Assembly (NCBI GenBank): GCA_002239105.1
Contig: MPNQ01000002.1
Coordinates: forward strand, 124,001 to 188,000
Origin: a marine group bacterium Sva0996 bin134
GTDB lineage: Bacteria > Actinomycetota > Acidimicrobiia > Acidimicrobiales > Bin134
Length of the DNA stretch: 64,000 nucleotides
Direction: 5' to 3'
Under the pieces are notes generated by a model, which made no database searches, had not been told where the DNA came from, and saw only the letters and a program-made list of their open reading frames with translations. The translations under genes were made by a program, and so were the position numbers. Shown here in pieces: positions 34,458 to 41,680 of the stretch (the stretch's first letter is position 1; every line of letters begins with the position of its first letter).

Positions 34458-34640
34458 CCGACGCAAACGCACCAGCTCAGATCGCTCCTCAGTCGTCAGA
34501 CCTGGTCTCTCGCACCGGTCGATGCGGGCCAGGCGGACCCAGTTCCCCAGACTCGTCGCCCCGATGCCCAAATCGTGGGCCTCGCCGATCCGGATCGCAT
34601 ATTGCTCGACCGGGACGACATGGCGCAGGACCACCCTGAG
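34458..34640 (-). pseudogene. Fragment of an IS3-family transposase OrfA
   Basis: The minus strand encodes LGIGATSLGNWVRLARID followed by RCERPGLTTEERSELVRLRR, a clear match to the OrfA helix-turn-helix and linker of IS3 elements. The upstream HTH part is shortened, and the leucine-zipper part after LRR is missing (it runs into unrelated Gly-rich residues). No OrfB follows. It is a decayed insertion-sequence remnant. Confidence 0.7.
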
Positions 34641-34699
34641 CTGATCGTCGCCCACGTCCACGCCGCAAGCGTAGATGAGCAATTGTTGCCACCGCCCGC

Positions 34700-35172
34700 T
34701 CAGTCCTCGCCGTCTTCCCACGGCGGCGGCGCGATCCACCCCTGCTGCACGGCGAGGGCGATGCCCTGCACCTGGTTGGCCGCGCCGAGGCGCTCCCACA
34801 TCTTCTCGATACGACGGTACATGCCCCGCGTCGAGGTCTTGTTGCGCTCAGCGAGCTCATCGACCGGCTCCTGAACGGCCACAGAGATGATCCACTCCAG
34901 CTCCTGGGCCGTCGGCACCACCCGCACATACGACTGGCAGCCAAATCGGCTGCCCTGGCCGCATCCCCCAGCCGCTCAACTCCTCGAGAGTCCAGCAGCT
35001 CGGCGAAGAGCTCATATCGCAAAACCGACGGAGGCGCCGACCCAACCTCAGCGGCCCCCGCCCCAAAAGCAATCTCCACGACCTCCCCCAAGGCCTCCGA
35101 CGTTGAGCGCAGGAACTCAGCAACAATCCCCCGATCGACTGCGACCCCCTCTTCCGGCACTTCGCCATCCAT
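34700..35172 (-). pseudogene. Frameshifted LuxR-type regulator remnant
   Basis: One frame starting at ATG 35172 (MDGEVPEEGVAVDRG...LRYELFAELLDSRGVERLGDAARAADLAASR) loses sense near 34940. Another frame then picks up: VVPTAQELEWI, ELAERNKTSTRGMYRRIEKMW, LGAANQVQGIALAVQQGW, ending at 34700. The second part looks like a LuxR-type DNA-binding HTH. The two halves are joined only if a frameshift is assumed, so the gene is probably broken. Its original N-terminus may extend toward 35450. Confidence 0.55.
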
Positions 35173-35450
35173 CAACCCCGCGCAATATCCGCTCGCATCG
35201 GCAACTCCCCGCAGATACTCAGGACGCAGCGTCTGCGCGTAGATCGAACAGGCACGCCGCTGAAACCCGAGCCCCAAAGGCTTCCGAAACCTCCGGGCCC
35301 ATGCCCCAAGCGGTGAGCCTCCGCAACGCACCCCGCGAAATGGGCAATCCTCACCGCAAACGAGCCGACCGAACCCCACGGCACCCGGCTCAACTCCACC
35401 GCGCCATCCGAACAACACGCTGCCTTTACACCCTGACCCCAACCATGTCA
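35173..35450. other. No recognisable gene
   Basis: Several frames are open on both strands, but none has a family signature, a ribosome-binding site or a clear codon pattern. On the minus strand it may be the eroded 5' part of the LuxR-type remnant. Confidence 0.4.
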
Positions 35451-35490
35451 AGTGTCAAAACATGACAAGAACTCGTCATGTTTTGACACT
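35451..35490. promoter_or_regulatory. Perfect 16-bp inverted repeat (40-nt palindromic element)
   Basis: Arms AGTGTCAAAACATGAC (35451-35466) and GTCATGTTTTGACACT (35475-35490) are perfect complements around an 8-nt loop. Each arm also holds a smaller TGTCA-N5-TGACA dyad. It lies 109 bp upstream of the secreted-protein gene at 35600. The arms are not GC-rich and no T-run is part of them, so a double operator or a mobile-element end is likelier than a terminator. Confidence 0.75.
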
Positions 35491-35599
35491 GTTTTCGCTC
35501 ACATACGAGCCCCATTCTCTGTACCTTCTATCAAAGCCGATGTGGTTAGGGATCCTGCCAGCAGGGTTCCGCCGAACAGTCAGAACACAGGAGGAAGAT

Positions 35600-36052
35600 A
35601 TGAGAATCCGCTACCACTTCCGACAAGCCAGAGCAAAAGCCATTGCCGTTGTCGCTCTTTGCCTGATTGCCGCGATGCTGACTCCCGCGGCTTCTGCGGA
35701 ACCCGCTATAGACGGAGCGTCCAGCTGCGGCAGCTTCGGAAGCTCAACCGATGGCGCTGGCGGCGGTCCCGCCCCAACAGAACCGCTCGACGACAGCACT
35801 GGTCCAACGAATGGAGCTGTGGAACAGGTCGCAGAGAACACAGCCTGCGATGACTCCGCACTGGAAATCTTGGACGAGCTCACAGAGCTGCTGGACCAAT
35901 CCGACAGCGACGCTCCGGCCATCGTTGAGGGCAGGCTGGAATCTGACTGTAGCGTGGCCTTCATACTCGAAGGCACCCACAAACAAGTCGGCACCGTCGG
36001 AATGACAGGCCTCCAGATCAACGAGAACTCCCGCTATAAACTCGTGTCATAA
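35600..36052 (+). CDS. Small secreted acidic protein of unknown function
   Basis: 150 aa with a classical Sec signal peptide: basic n-region MRIRYHFRQARAKA, hydrophobic IAVVALCLIAAML, cleavage likely after ASA. The mature part is about 115 aa, Ser/Gly/acidic-rich, with three cysteines (SSCGSF, NTACDD, ESDCSV). The strong ribosome-binding site AGGAGG precedes ATG 35600. It is the first gene of a low-GC trio, preceded by the 40-nt palindrome. No known family. Confidence 0.75.
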   Translation: MRIRYHFRQARAKAIAVVALCLIAAMLTPAASAEPAIDGASSCGSFGSSTDGAGGGPAPTEPLDDSTGPTNGAVEQVAENTACDDSALEILDELTELLDQSDSDAPAIVEGRLESDCSVAFILEGTHKQVGTVGMTGLQINENSRYKLVS

Positions 36053-36119
36053 TTGGATCTCAAGACATCAGAAAAGGTCGGAACCAAATACACTATTGTA
36101 GTCGCAAGGAGAAATGAAC

Positions 36120-37034
36120 ATGAGAAGCAAATGGCAACACAAAGGCAATACACTCATTAGTCAAAAACAGAAGACAGCACATGGACACTCATCTGGACGA
36201 AGCCTTACAACGATGGTTGTATTGTTCGTCCTGGTTGCAACCATTGTAACTTCTCCTCAGACATCGGCCGATCCATCCTGGGATGATCCACCCACTGGAA
36301 CAGCTGAAGGAAGTGGTCTCCAAGAGTGTATAGCTACTGCTAAGCAGGAACGTCCTGAGGCTTGGGTCTGCATGGGTGGTGTACTTACATCTACACATAC
36401 AGATGATTCTGGCCAAACCACTACAACCACACGGCTTGTCGAGTTCGATGTTCTCCAAACCACTGTCCCCTCTCAAGTAAATGGCCAATCTGGTACCGCT
36501 CAGTCGTCGGGAGACTTCTACGACACATGGTGCGAAAATGCGTCGGTATGTGGTCGCCAGATTTCATCCTATATTGCTGAAGTAAAGGGTAATGGTGCTT
36601 ATGGCAATCTCCGCGGCGCGATAGGCGGATTTGACTATATCGTACGACAAAATTTCAACGGCCAGTACCCACGATGGAGAAGTATAATCGATTGGGACTG
36701 GGGGCCTACTGTCTATCCAAATGAATTCTATACACAATGCAAGAGACACGTACGTCGTGCCCCTGATCCAAGTTGTGGAACTGAGACGGCATATTTTCTT
36801 CACATAAACTCAAGAAATCCGAGAAGATGGTGGCCATCACCGACTGGATATGATTACTTGAGCCAACGACTTACCAGTTCGTCCAAGTACCATGACGATT
36901 TGTGGGGATCATTCCGGGCAGAGGGCTACAACACTACCTGGCATGTAGCTACCATTCATACGGGCAGGTGGAGACATTGTGACAGCCATCTAGGCTGTAG
37001 GTATTACCAAGTTCCATGGACAAGCAACCCCTGA
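36120..37034 (+). CDS. Secreted Trp/Cys-rich protein of unknown function
   Basis: 304 aa. A long basic n-region leads to a hydrophobic core (TMVVLFVLVATIVTS) and a likely signal cleavage near TSA-DP. The mature protein has about nine Cys and many Trp (YDTWCENASVCGRQ, AYGNLRGAIGGFDYIVRQNFNGQ, DWDWGPTVYPNEFYTQCKR). It recalls secreted proteins of streptomycetes, from memory only. ATG 36120 gives the best spacing to AAGGAG; ATG 36114 is too close. Codon use is clearly more AT-rich than the core genes. It overlaps the next gene by 19 bp. Confidence 0.75.
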   Translation: MRSKWQHKGNTLISQKQKTAHGHSSGRSLTTMVVLFVLVATIVTSPQTSADPSWDDPPTGTAEGSGLQECIATAKQERPEAWVCMGGVLTSTHTDDSGQTTTTTRLVEFDVLQTTVPSQVNGQSGTAQSSGDFYDTWCENASVCGRQISSYIAEVKGNGAYGNLRGAIGGFDYIVRQNFNGQYPRWRSIIDWDWGPTVYPNEFYTQCKRHVRRAPDPSCGTETAYFLHINSRNPRRWWPSPTGYDYLSQRLTSSSKYHDDLWGSFRAEGYNTTWHVATIHTGRWRHCDSHLGCRYYQVPWTSNP

Positions 37035-37513
37035 TTCCTGGAGTCCAAGTGGTTGAGCATAATTGGGGAATCAATGATCCTCCAGCCGATGACCACGCCC
37101 ATCCTGGGATGTTCAAGGAGCCAGAAGCTCCGATGTGGGTTTTCTTGCCAGCAATTTGGCCTTCCGACAGGCGTATCTGGACACCAGTTGGGTCATACCA
37201 GACAATGACATACTGTTACTACCCTGCCGCTGATAGGTCAGACACGCATAAGCGCACGAGAACACAAGAAGAACAAACAGAAATTGACAACGACATCGAT
37301 GCACTGCTCGCTGAGGTGGGCATTACGCCCCGACCAAGAGGGCGCGTTCATTACTTGGAGATGCCAACAGGGATCTTCGACCTTAAAGAAATCCTTGAGT
37401 CGATTACTGCTCGGGCACACGAGGAAGGAGTGGAGCCACGCTGCCATAAAGCGTTCGTTCTAGTTGCTATACAAGTGATTGAAGAGTGTTTCCGCTCCAC
37501 CGAGATGGGCTGA
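37016..37513 (+). CDS. Hypothetical cytoplasmic protein overlapping the secreted-protein gene
   Basis: 165 aa, no signal peptide, slightly acidic. It starts MDKQPLIPGVQVVEHNWGIND, has an aromatic middle (MWVFLPAIWPSDRRIWTPVGSYQTMTYCYYP), a charged helix (RTRTQEEQTEIDNDIDALLAEVG) and a C-terminal helical part. The start lies 19 bp inside the preceding gene in another frame and lacks a strong ribosome-binding site, which suggests translational coupling. No family recognised. An immunity or partner role to the secreted protein is conceivable only from the arrangement. Confidence 0.6.
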   Translation: MDKQPLIPGVQVVEHNWGINDPPADDHAHPGMFKEPEAPMWVFLPAIWPSDRRIWTPVGSYQTMTYCYYPAADRSDTHKRTRTQEEQTEIDNDIDALLAEVGITPRPRGRVHYLEMPTGIFDLKEILESITARAHEEGVEPRCHKAFVLVAIQVIEECFRSTEMG

Positions 37514-37607
37514 TCTCTTAGATGTAGAGCCCAGGGGTGTGGTCGGAGAGTGCGCAGAGGGGGTCTGTCAGCCTTAGAGGGATAGAGCGTGTCCGATCAA
37601 GCGCTGG

Positions 37608-38210
37608 TCACAGCTCTATGTCGATGCCGCTCGCCGGGGTGTGTTCGGTGGTTTCGAGTTCGGGTGTTTGGCGTATGTGGTCGGGGAGCATTCGAGTTCG
37701 GTCGTGGAGGGCTTGGAGTGTCTCGGCGGCGGCGCAGAATAGGGGGGCTTCGGTGTCGGTTGCGCGGTAGCGGCGGGTGGTGATGGCGATGAGGGTGATC
37801 TCGGCTGTCTTGGCTCCGATGGGTTCTGCGGTGGCGGTTGCTGTGCCGTCGGCTCGGGCGGCTAGGCGGTTGCCGTTGGGCAGGGTGGTCAGTTCCACGT
37901 GGTTGTCGGATTGTGCCGCGTCTAGCCGTTTGGGGTCGCCGAGGCGGCCGATTGACGCCGCCGCGGACAGGAGAGCGTCGAGGGTCTCCCCGTCAGCGCG
38001 GTAGCGCCGTTTGGCAGCGGTGGTCAGGCTGATTTCGACGGTCCTTTGGCCGACACGCCGCCAAGCGGCTGTGGGCGGCGCGTCGGCTCCGAGGGCGGGG
38101 GTTGTCGCGGCGGCGTGTTTTCTTGTCGGCTTGTCGGGCTGGCGGGGTGCGCTGTTGGCGATGAGAGCTACCAAGCTGAAGTCATGTTGATAGTGATAAC
38201 GAACATCCAT
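37608..38210 (-). CDS. Hypothetical protein with two copies of a short beta-rich unit
   Basis: 200 aa. Two segments align: GQRTVEISLTTAAKRRYRAD followed by ALLSAAASI, and GAKTAEITLIAITTRRYRAT followed by CAAAETLQAL, about 80 residues apart. The shared pattern is G-x-(R/K)T-x-EI(S/T)L-x3-T-x-RRYRA, then an Ala-rich helix. The N-terminal 50 residues are Pro/Ala-rich and probably disordered. ATG 38210 is the likely start, without a Shine-Dalgarno. It is the last gene before tRNA-Leu and is high-GC, unlike the neighbouring trio. Function unknown. Confidence 0.6.
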   Translation of the reverse strand: MDVRYHYQHDFSLVALIANSAPRQPDKPTRKHAAATTPALGADAPPTAAWRRVGQRTVEISLTTAAKRRYRADGETLDALLSAAASIGRLGDPKRLDAAQSDNHVELTTLPNGNRLAARADGTATATAEPIGAKTAEITLIAITTRRYRATDTEAPLFCAAAETLQALHDRTRMLPDHIRQTPELETTEHTPASGIDIEL

Positions 38211-38258
38211 CAACTAGTTATTTAAGCAGGTCATATGGCCTACAATGGATTCAATAGG

Positions 38259-38270
38259 GTGCCCGGGGAG
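38259..38270 (+). repeat. Right attachment-site core within the tRNA-Leu 3' end
   Basis: GTGCCCGGGGAG, identical to 31151-31162. It covers the last 11 bases of tRNA-Leu plus one flanking base. Together the two copies would delimit a 7.1-kb element carrying the integrase. Confidence 0.55.
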
Positions 38271-38343
38271 GGACTCGAACCCTCACTCCCTTGCGGGAAC
38301 CGGATTTTGAGTCCGGCGCGTCTACCAATTCCACCACCCGGGC
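38260..38343 (-). tRNA. tRNA-Leu, anticodon CAA
   Basis: On the minus strand the gene has a GCCCGGG/CCCGGGC acceptor stem, D-arm TGGTAGACGC, anticodon loop CTCAAAA on stem CCGGA/TCCGG, and a long class II variable arm. The T-arm is GGGTTCGAGTCCC. The anticodon CAA reads UUG leucine. CCA is not encoded (ACCC follows). It is the likely insertion target of the integrase. Confidence 0.96.
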
Positions 38344-38478
38344 AGGTGGCCAGCGCGTTGGCTGGGGAAGGGGCAGTTTACCGAGCGCAGACCCCGCAAG
38401 GCTCGCCGGATACCCTCCTGGAGCCACTCTCCCGTAGAGTGTTGAAACCCCACTGTCGTCTGAGAGGTCTGACACCTG

Positions 38479-39654
38479 ATGATCTGCTTCACCTATCCCG
38501 GCCAGGGATCCCAAAAGGCCGGCATGGGTTCGGCCTGGGTAGATCACCCCTCGTGGGAGCTGGTGGCCGAGGCCTCTGAGGCAGCGGGACGCGACGTGGG
38601 CCGGCTGTTGCTGGACGCCGATGACGACGAACTGCGCCACACCCGCAATTCCCAGCTCTCCACCTTCATGGTGTCGATGATTGCGCTGGATGCGGTTACC
38701 CGGGTGGGTATCGAGACCGCGGGCCACGCCGGCCATAGCCTGGGCGAATACTCCGCTTTGGTGGCGGCTGGTGTGGTGGATTTCGTCGACGGAGTTCGCC
38801 TGGTGACCGAGCGGGGCGAGGCCATGCAGGTGGCCGCCGAAGAGCAGGACGGCACCATGGCCGCCATCTTGGGCTTGGACGACGACTTGGCCGAGCAGGC
38901 CTGCCAGCAGGCCGACGGCGAGGTTTGGGTGGCCAACTACAACGCCCCCGGACAGGTGGTGATCGCCGGGTCCCCCTCGATGGTGGACGCGGCTGGCGCC
39001 ATCGCCAAAGAACTTGGCGCCAAGAAGGTCATGCCCCTACCGGTAGGCGGCGCTTTCCACACGCCGTTCATGTCGTCGGCCCGAGACCGGCTCGCCAAGG
39101 CGGTGGACAAGACCGAGTTCCGGGTTCCCGACCACCCGGTGTACGCCAATGTGGATGCCACCGCCCATACCGGCGCCGACACCTGGGCCGACCTGCTGAG
39201 CACACAGCTGACCAGCCCGGTGCGGTGGCGCCAGTCGGTTCACAACATGTGCGATGCCGGGTACACCACGTTCGTGGAGCTGGGACCGGGCGCGGTGCTC
39301 ACCGGCACGGTGAAGCGAACCGCCAAGGAATGCCAGCCGCTCAAAGTAAACGCCCCTGCCGACATCGACTCGGTATTGGAGGCCCTAGCCGGGCCGCCGG
39401 TGGCTGCGGCCGGCCCGCTGGAGGGCGAGGCCCTGTTCGCCACCGAGAGGCTGGTGGTGAGCCCCGGCGCCGGCGTTTTCCAACCCACCGACGACCAACT
39501 ACTGGGCACCGGAGTACCCGCCGGGCAGCTCTTGGGGTATGTGGGCGACACCGAGGTCCGCACCCCCTGGGCCGGCGTGATCATGGGATTTCTGGCCGTG
39601 GACGGCGAGCGGGTCACCGCCAGCCAGCCCATTGCCTGGCTGCGGACGAGCTAG
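38479..39654 (+). CDS. fabD: Malonyl-CoA:ACP transacylase with C-terminal lipoyl/biotinyl-like domain
   Basis: 391 aa. It loads malonyl groups onto ACP for type II fatty-acid synthesis. The active-site serine is in GHSLGEYS (Ser87) and the histidine in GGAFHTP (His194); the N-terminus YPGQGSQ is standard. FabD is normally about 310 aa. The extra ~75 residues (VVSPGAGVFQP...GQLLGYVGDTEVRTPWAGVIMGFLAVDGERVTASQPIAWL) have the repeating strand pattern of a biotinyl/lipoyl domain, but with no modifiable Lys in the hairpin. It is the first gene of the fab operon. Confidence 0.93.
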   Translation: MICFTYPGQGSQKAGMGSAWVDHPSWELVAEASEAAGRDVGRLLLDADDDELRHTRNSQLSTFMVSMIALDAVTRVGIETAGHAGHSLGEYSALVAAGVVDFVDGVRLVTERGEAMQVAAEEQDGTMAAILGLDDDLAEQACQQADGEVWVANYNAPGQVVIAGSPSMVDAAGAIAKELGAKKVMPLPVGGAFHTPFMSSARDRLAKAVDKTEFRVPDHPVYANVDATAHTGADTWADLLSTQLTSPVRWRQSVHNMCDAGYTTFVELGPGAVLTGTVKRTAKECQPLKVNAPADIDSVLEALAGPPVAAAGPLEGEALFATERLVVSPGAGVFQPTDDQLLGTGVPAGQLLGYVGDTEVRTPWAGVIMGFLAVDGERVTASQPIAWLRTS

Positions 39655-39666
39655 GAGCACACGCTG

Positions 39667-40599
39667 ATGACGAGAGCGGCCATCACAGGCCTGGGCACTG
39701 CGGCCGGCCACAAGGTGGTCACCAACCACGACTTGGCCCAAACCCTCGATACCAGCGACGAGTGGATCGTGGAGCGGACCGGAATCCACGAGCGCCGGAT
39801 AGGGGGCAGCTGCCTGGAACTGGGCACCCAAGCGGCCCGGATTGCCATGAAGGAAGCCGAGATAGACGCCACCGACCTCGACCTGATCATCTGCTCCACC
39901 TGCACGCCCGACCAGGTGTTCCCCGCGGTGTCAAACCGCATCCAAAATGAGCTGGGGGCATCCTGCGGGGCGTTCGACCTCAACGCCGCCTGCTCGGGTT
40001 TCACTTACGGCGTCTCGCTGGCCCAAGCCCAGATCAACGCCGGGATGGGACGGGTGCTAGTGGTGGGCGTGGACACGCTAAGCCGGTTCACCGACTGGGA
40101 CGACCGCTCCACTGCCATCTTGTTCGGAGACGGCGCCGGTGCGGTGGTTATGGAGCCCACCAGCCGCGACGACCGGGGAGTGCTCAGCACGTACATGGGC
40201 TCAGAGGGCCGCTTCGCCGACCTTTTGACGTGCGACTTCAGCGACCTCTTCATTCGCATGGACGGCAAAGAGGTATTTCGCCAAGCAGTACGGGTCATGG
40301 TCTCAGCCAGCCAGCGGGTGCTGGCCGACGCCGGTCTGGAGGCGTCGGATGTGGCCGCGGTGGTCCCCCACCAAGCCAATTTCCGGATAATCGAGAGCGC
40401 CATGAAACGCCTGGGCATCCCCCTGGAGAAGGCGGCCACTGTGCTTGAGGTCACCGGCAATACGTCTTCCGCGTCCATCCCCCTGGCCATGGACTCCGCC
40501 GTCTCCAAGGGCAATATCCAAGACGGTGATCTGGTGCTGCTGGTGGGCTTCGGAGCGGGCATGAGTGTGGCCGCCGCGCTGCTACGCTGGGGCCAGTGA
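39667..40599 (+). CDS. fabH: Beta-ketoacyl-ACP synthase III
   Basis: 310 aa initiating condensing enzyme (acyl-CoA plus malonyl-ACP). The catalytic triad is visible: Cys109 in NAACSGF, His in VPHQANFRI (about 238) and Asn in VTGNTSSASIP (about 268). The start is ATG 39667 with GGAGC upstream, 12 nt after fabD. Its stop overlaps the GTG start of fabG (GTGA). Length and motifs are normal. It sets starter-unit choice and so may determine branched or straight chains. Confidence 0.95.
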   Translation: MTRAAITGLGTAAGHKVVTNHDLAQTLDTSDEWIVERTGIHERRIGGSCLELGTQAARIAMKEAEIDATDLDLIICSTCTPDQVFPAVSNRIQNELGASCGAFDLNAACSGFTYGVSLAQAQINAGMGRVLVVGVDTLSRFTDWDDRSTAILFGDGAGAVVMEPTSRDDRGVLSTYMGSEGRFADLLTCDFSDLFIRMDGKEVFRQAVRVMVSASQRVLADAGLEASDVAAVVPHQANFRIIESAMKRLGIPLEKAATVLEVTGNTSSASIPLAMDSAVSKGNIQDGDLVLLVGFGAGMSVAAALLRWGQ

Positions 40600-41318
40600 G
40601 CACATCCAGGGTTGTCCTGGTGACCGGAGGGAACCGGGGCATCGGACTGGCGACAGCAACCGAGCTCGCCCAAAACGGCCACCGGGTGGCCGTGACCTAC
40701 CGAAGCGAGCCTCCTTCGACAAACGGTCAGGTGGATTTGCTGGGCGTTAGCTGCGATGTGACCGACGAAAGCCAGATCGACGCCGCCTTCGCCGAGGTCG
40801 AAGAGCACCTTGGGCCGGTAGAGGTGTTGGTATCCAACGCCGGCATCAACCGGGACAAGCTGCTGATGCGCATGAGCGAAACCGACTTCACCGACGTGAT
40901 CGACGCCAACTTGACCGCGGGATACCGAGTGGCCAAGCGGGCCACCAAGTCGATGATGCGCAACCGCTGGGGGCGCATCGTGTTCGTGTCCTCGGTGGTA
41001 GGCACCATGGGACAGGCCGGCCAAGCCAACTACGCCGCCTCCAAAGCCGGGCTGGTCGGCCTCGGCCGATCACTGGCCAAAGAGCTGGCCAGCCGGAACA
41101 TCACCGTCAACGTGGTAGCACCCGGCCCAGTGGGCACCGACATGCTCAACGAATTGGACGAGGAGCGCCGCTCGGCCATCATTGAAGCCGTGCCGCTCGG
41201 GCGATTGGGTGACCCCTCCGAAGTGGCCGCCACAATCTCATTCCTGGCCTCCGATGCCGCCGGATATGTCACCGGAGCGGTGATTCCGGTAGACGGTGGT
41301 TTGGGCATGGGAGGATGA
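40596..41318 (+). CDS. fabG: 3-oxoacyl-ACP reductase
   Basis: 240-aa short-chain dehydrogenase that reduces 3-ketoacyl-ACP with NADPH. Cofactor motif TGGNRGIG near residue 10, NAG near 80, catalytic Ser (FVSSVVG) and Y-x-x-x-K (YAASK) are all present, as is the PG motif (VAPGPVGTDM). The GTG start overlaps the fabH stop by 4 nt, so the two are coupled. Acyl carrier protein follows in the same operon. Confidence 0.94.
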   Translation: MSTSRVVLVTGGNRGIGLATATELAQNGHRVAVTYRSEPPSTNGQVDLLGVSCDVTDESQIDAAFAEVEEHLGPVEVLVSNAGINRDKLLMRMSETDFTDVIDANLTAGYRVAKRATKSMMRNRWGRIVFVSSVVGTMGQAGQANYAASKAGLVGLGRSLAKELASRNITVNVVAPGPVGTDMLNELDEERRSAIIEAVPLGRLGDPSEVAATISFLASDAAGYVTGAVIPVDGGLGMGG

Positions 41319-41385
41319 TTGCCCGAAAATCACTCGATCGAACCCATCCATGGACTTCAAGTCCCCGATTAGGAGAAGAACCAGC

Positions 41386-41625
41386 GTGAGCGACGACAAC
41401 TTCACCCGTTTCCAGAAATGCACTGTGGAGGTGCTGGCGGTGGAGGCCGACCAGGTCACCGCAGAGGCCAGCTTCGCCGACGACCTGGACTCGGACAGCC
41501 TCGACTTGGTCGAGTTGGTAATGGCGCTCGAAGAGGAGTTCGACGTCACCATCGACGAAGAAGAACTAGAGGGCATCGAGACCGTGGGCCAAGCCTTCGA
41601 CTTGGTGACCGTCAAACTGGGATGA
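41386..41625 (+). CDS. acpP: Acyl carrier protein
   Basis: 79 aa, acidic, four-helix ACP. The phosphopantetheine serine is in DSDSLDLVEL near residue 41. GTG 41386 was chosen because AGGAG lies 10 nt before it and the product then has the usual ACP length; upstream in-frame starts would add 30 residues of non-ACP sequence. It lies between fabG and fabF, as in many fab clusters. Confidence 0.94.
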   Translation: MSDDNFTRFQKCTVEVLAVEADQVTAEASFADDLDSDSLDLVELVMALEEEFDVTIDEEELEGIETVGQAFDLVTVKLG

Positions 41626-41680
41626 CCTCACAGCCATCTGATCAGACCAATATCGACCCCTGGTCGAGGAGCGCAAGCGC

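Noticed and set aside
34887-35465. 192-aa plus-strand frame in the tRNA-Leu element
   Set aside because: Pro/Arg/Thr-rich composition with no motif, and it lies opposite the recognisable LuxR-type fragment. It is a shadow frame.
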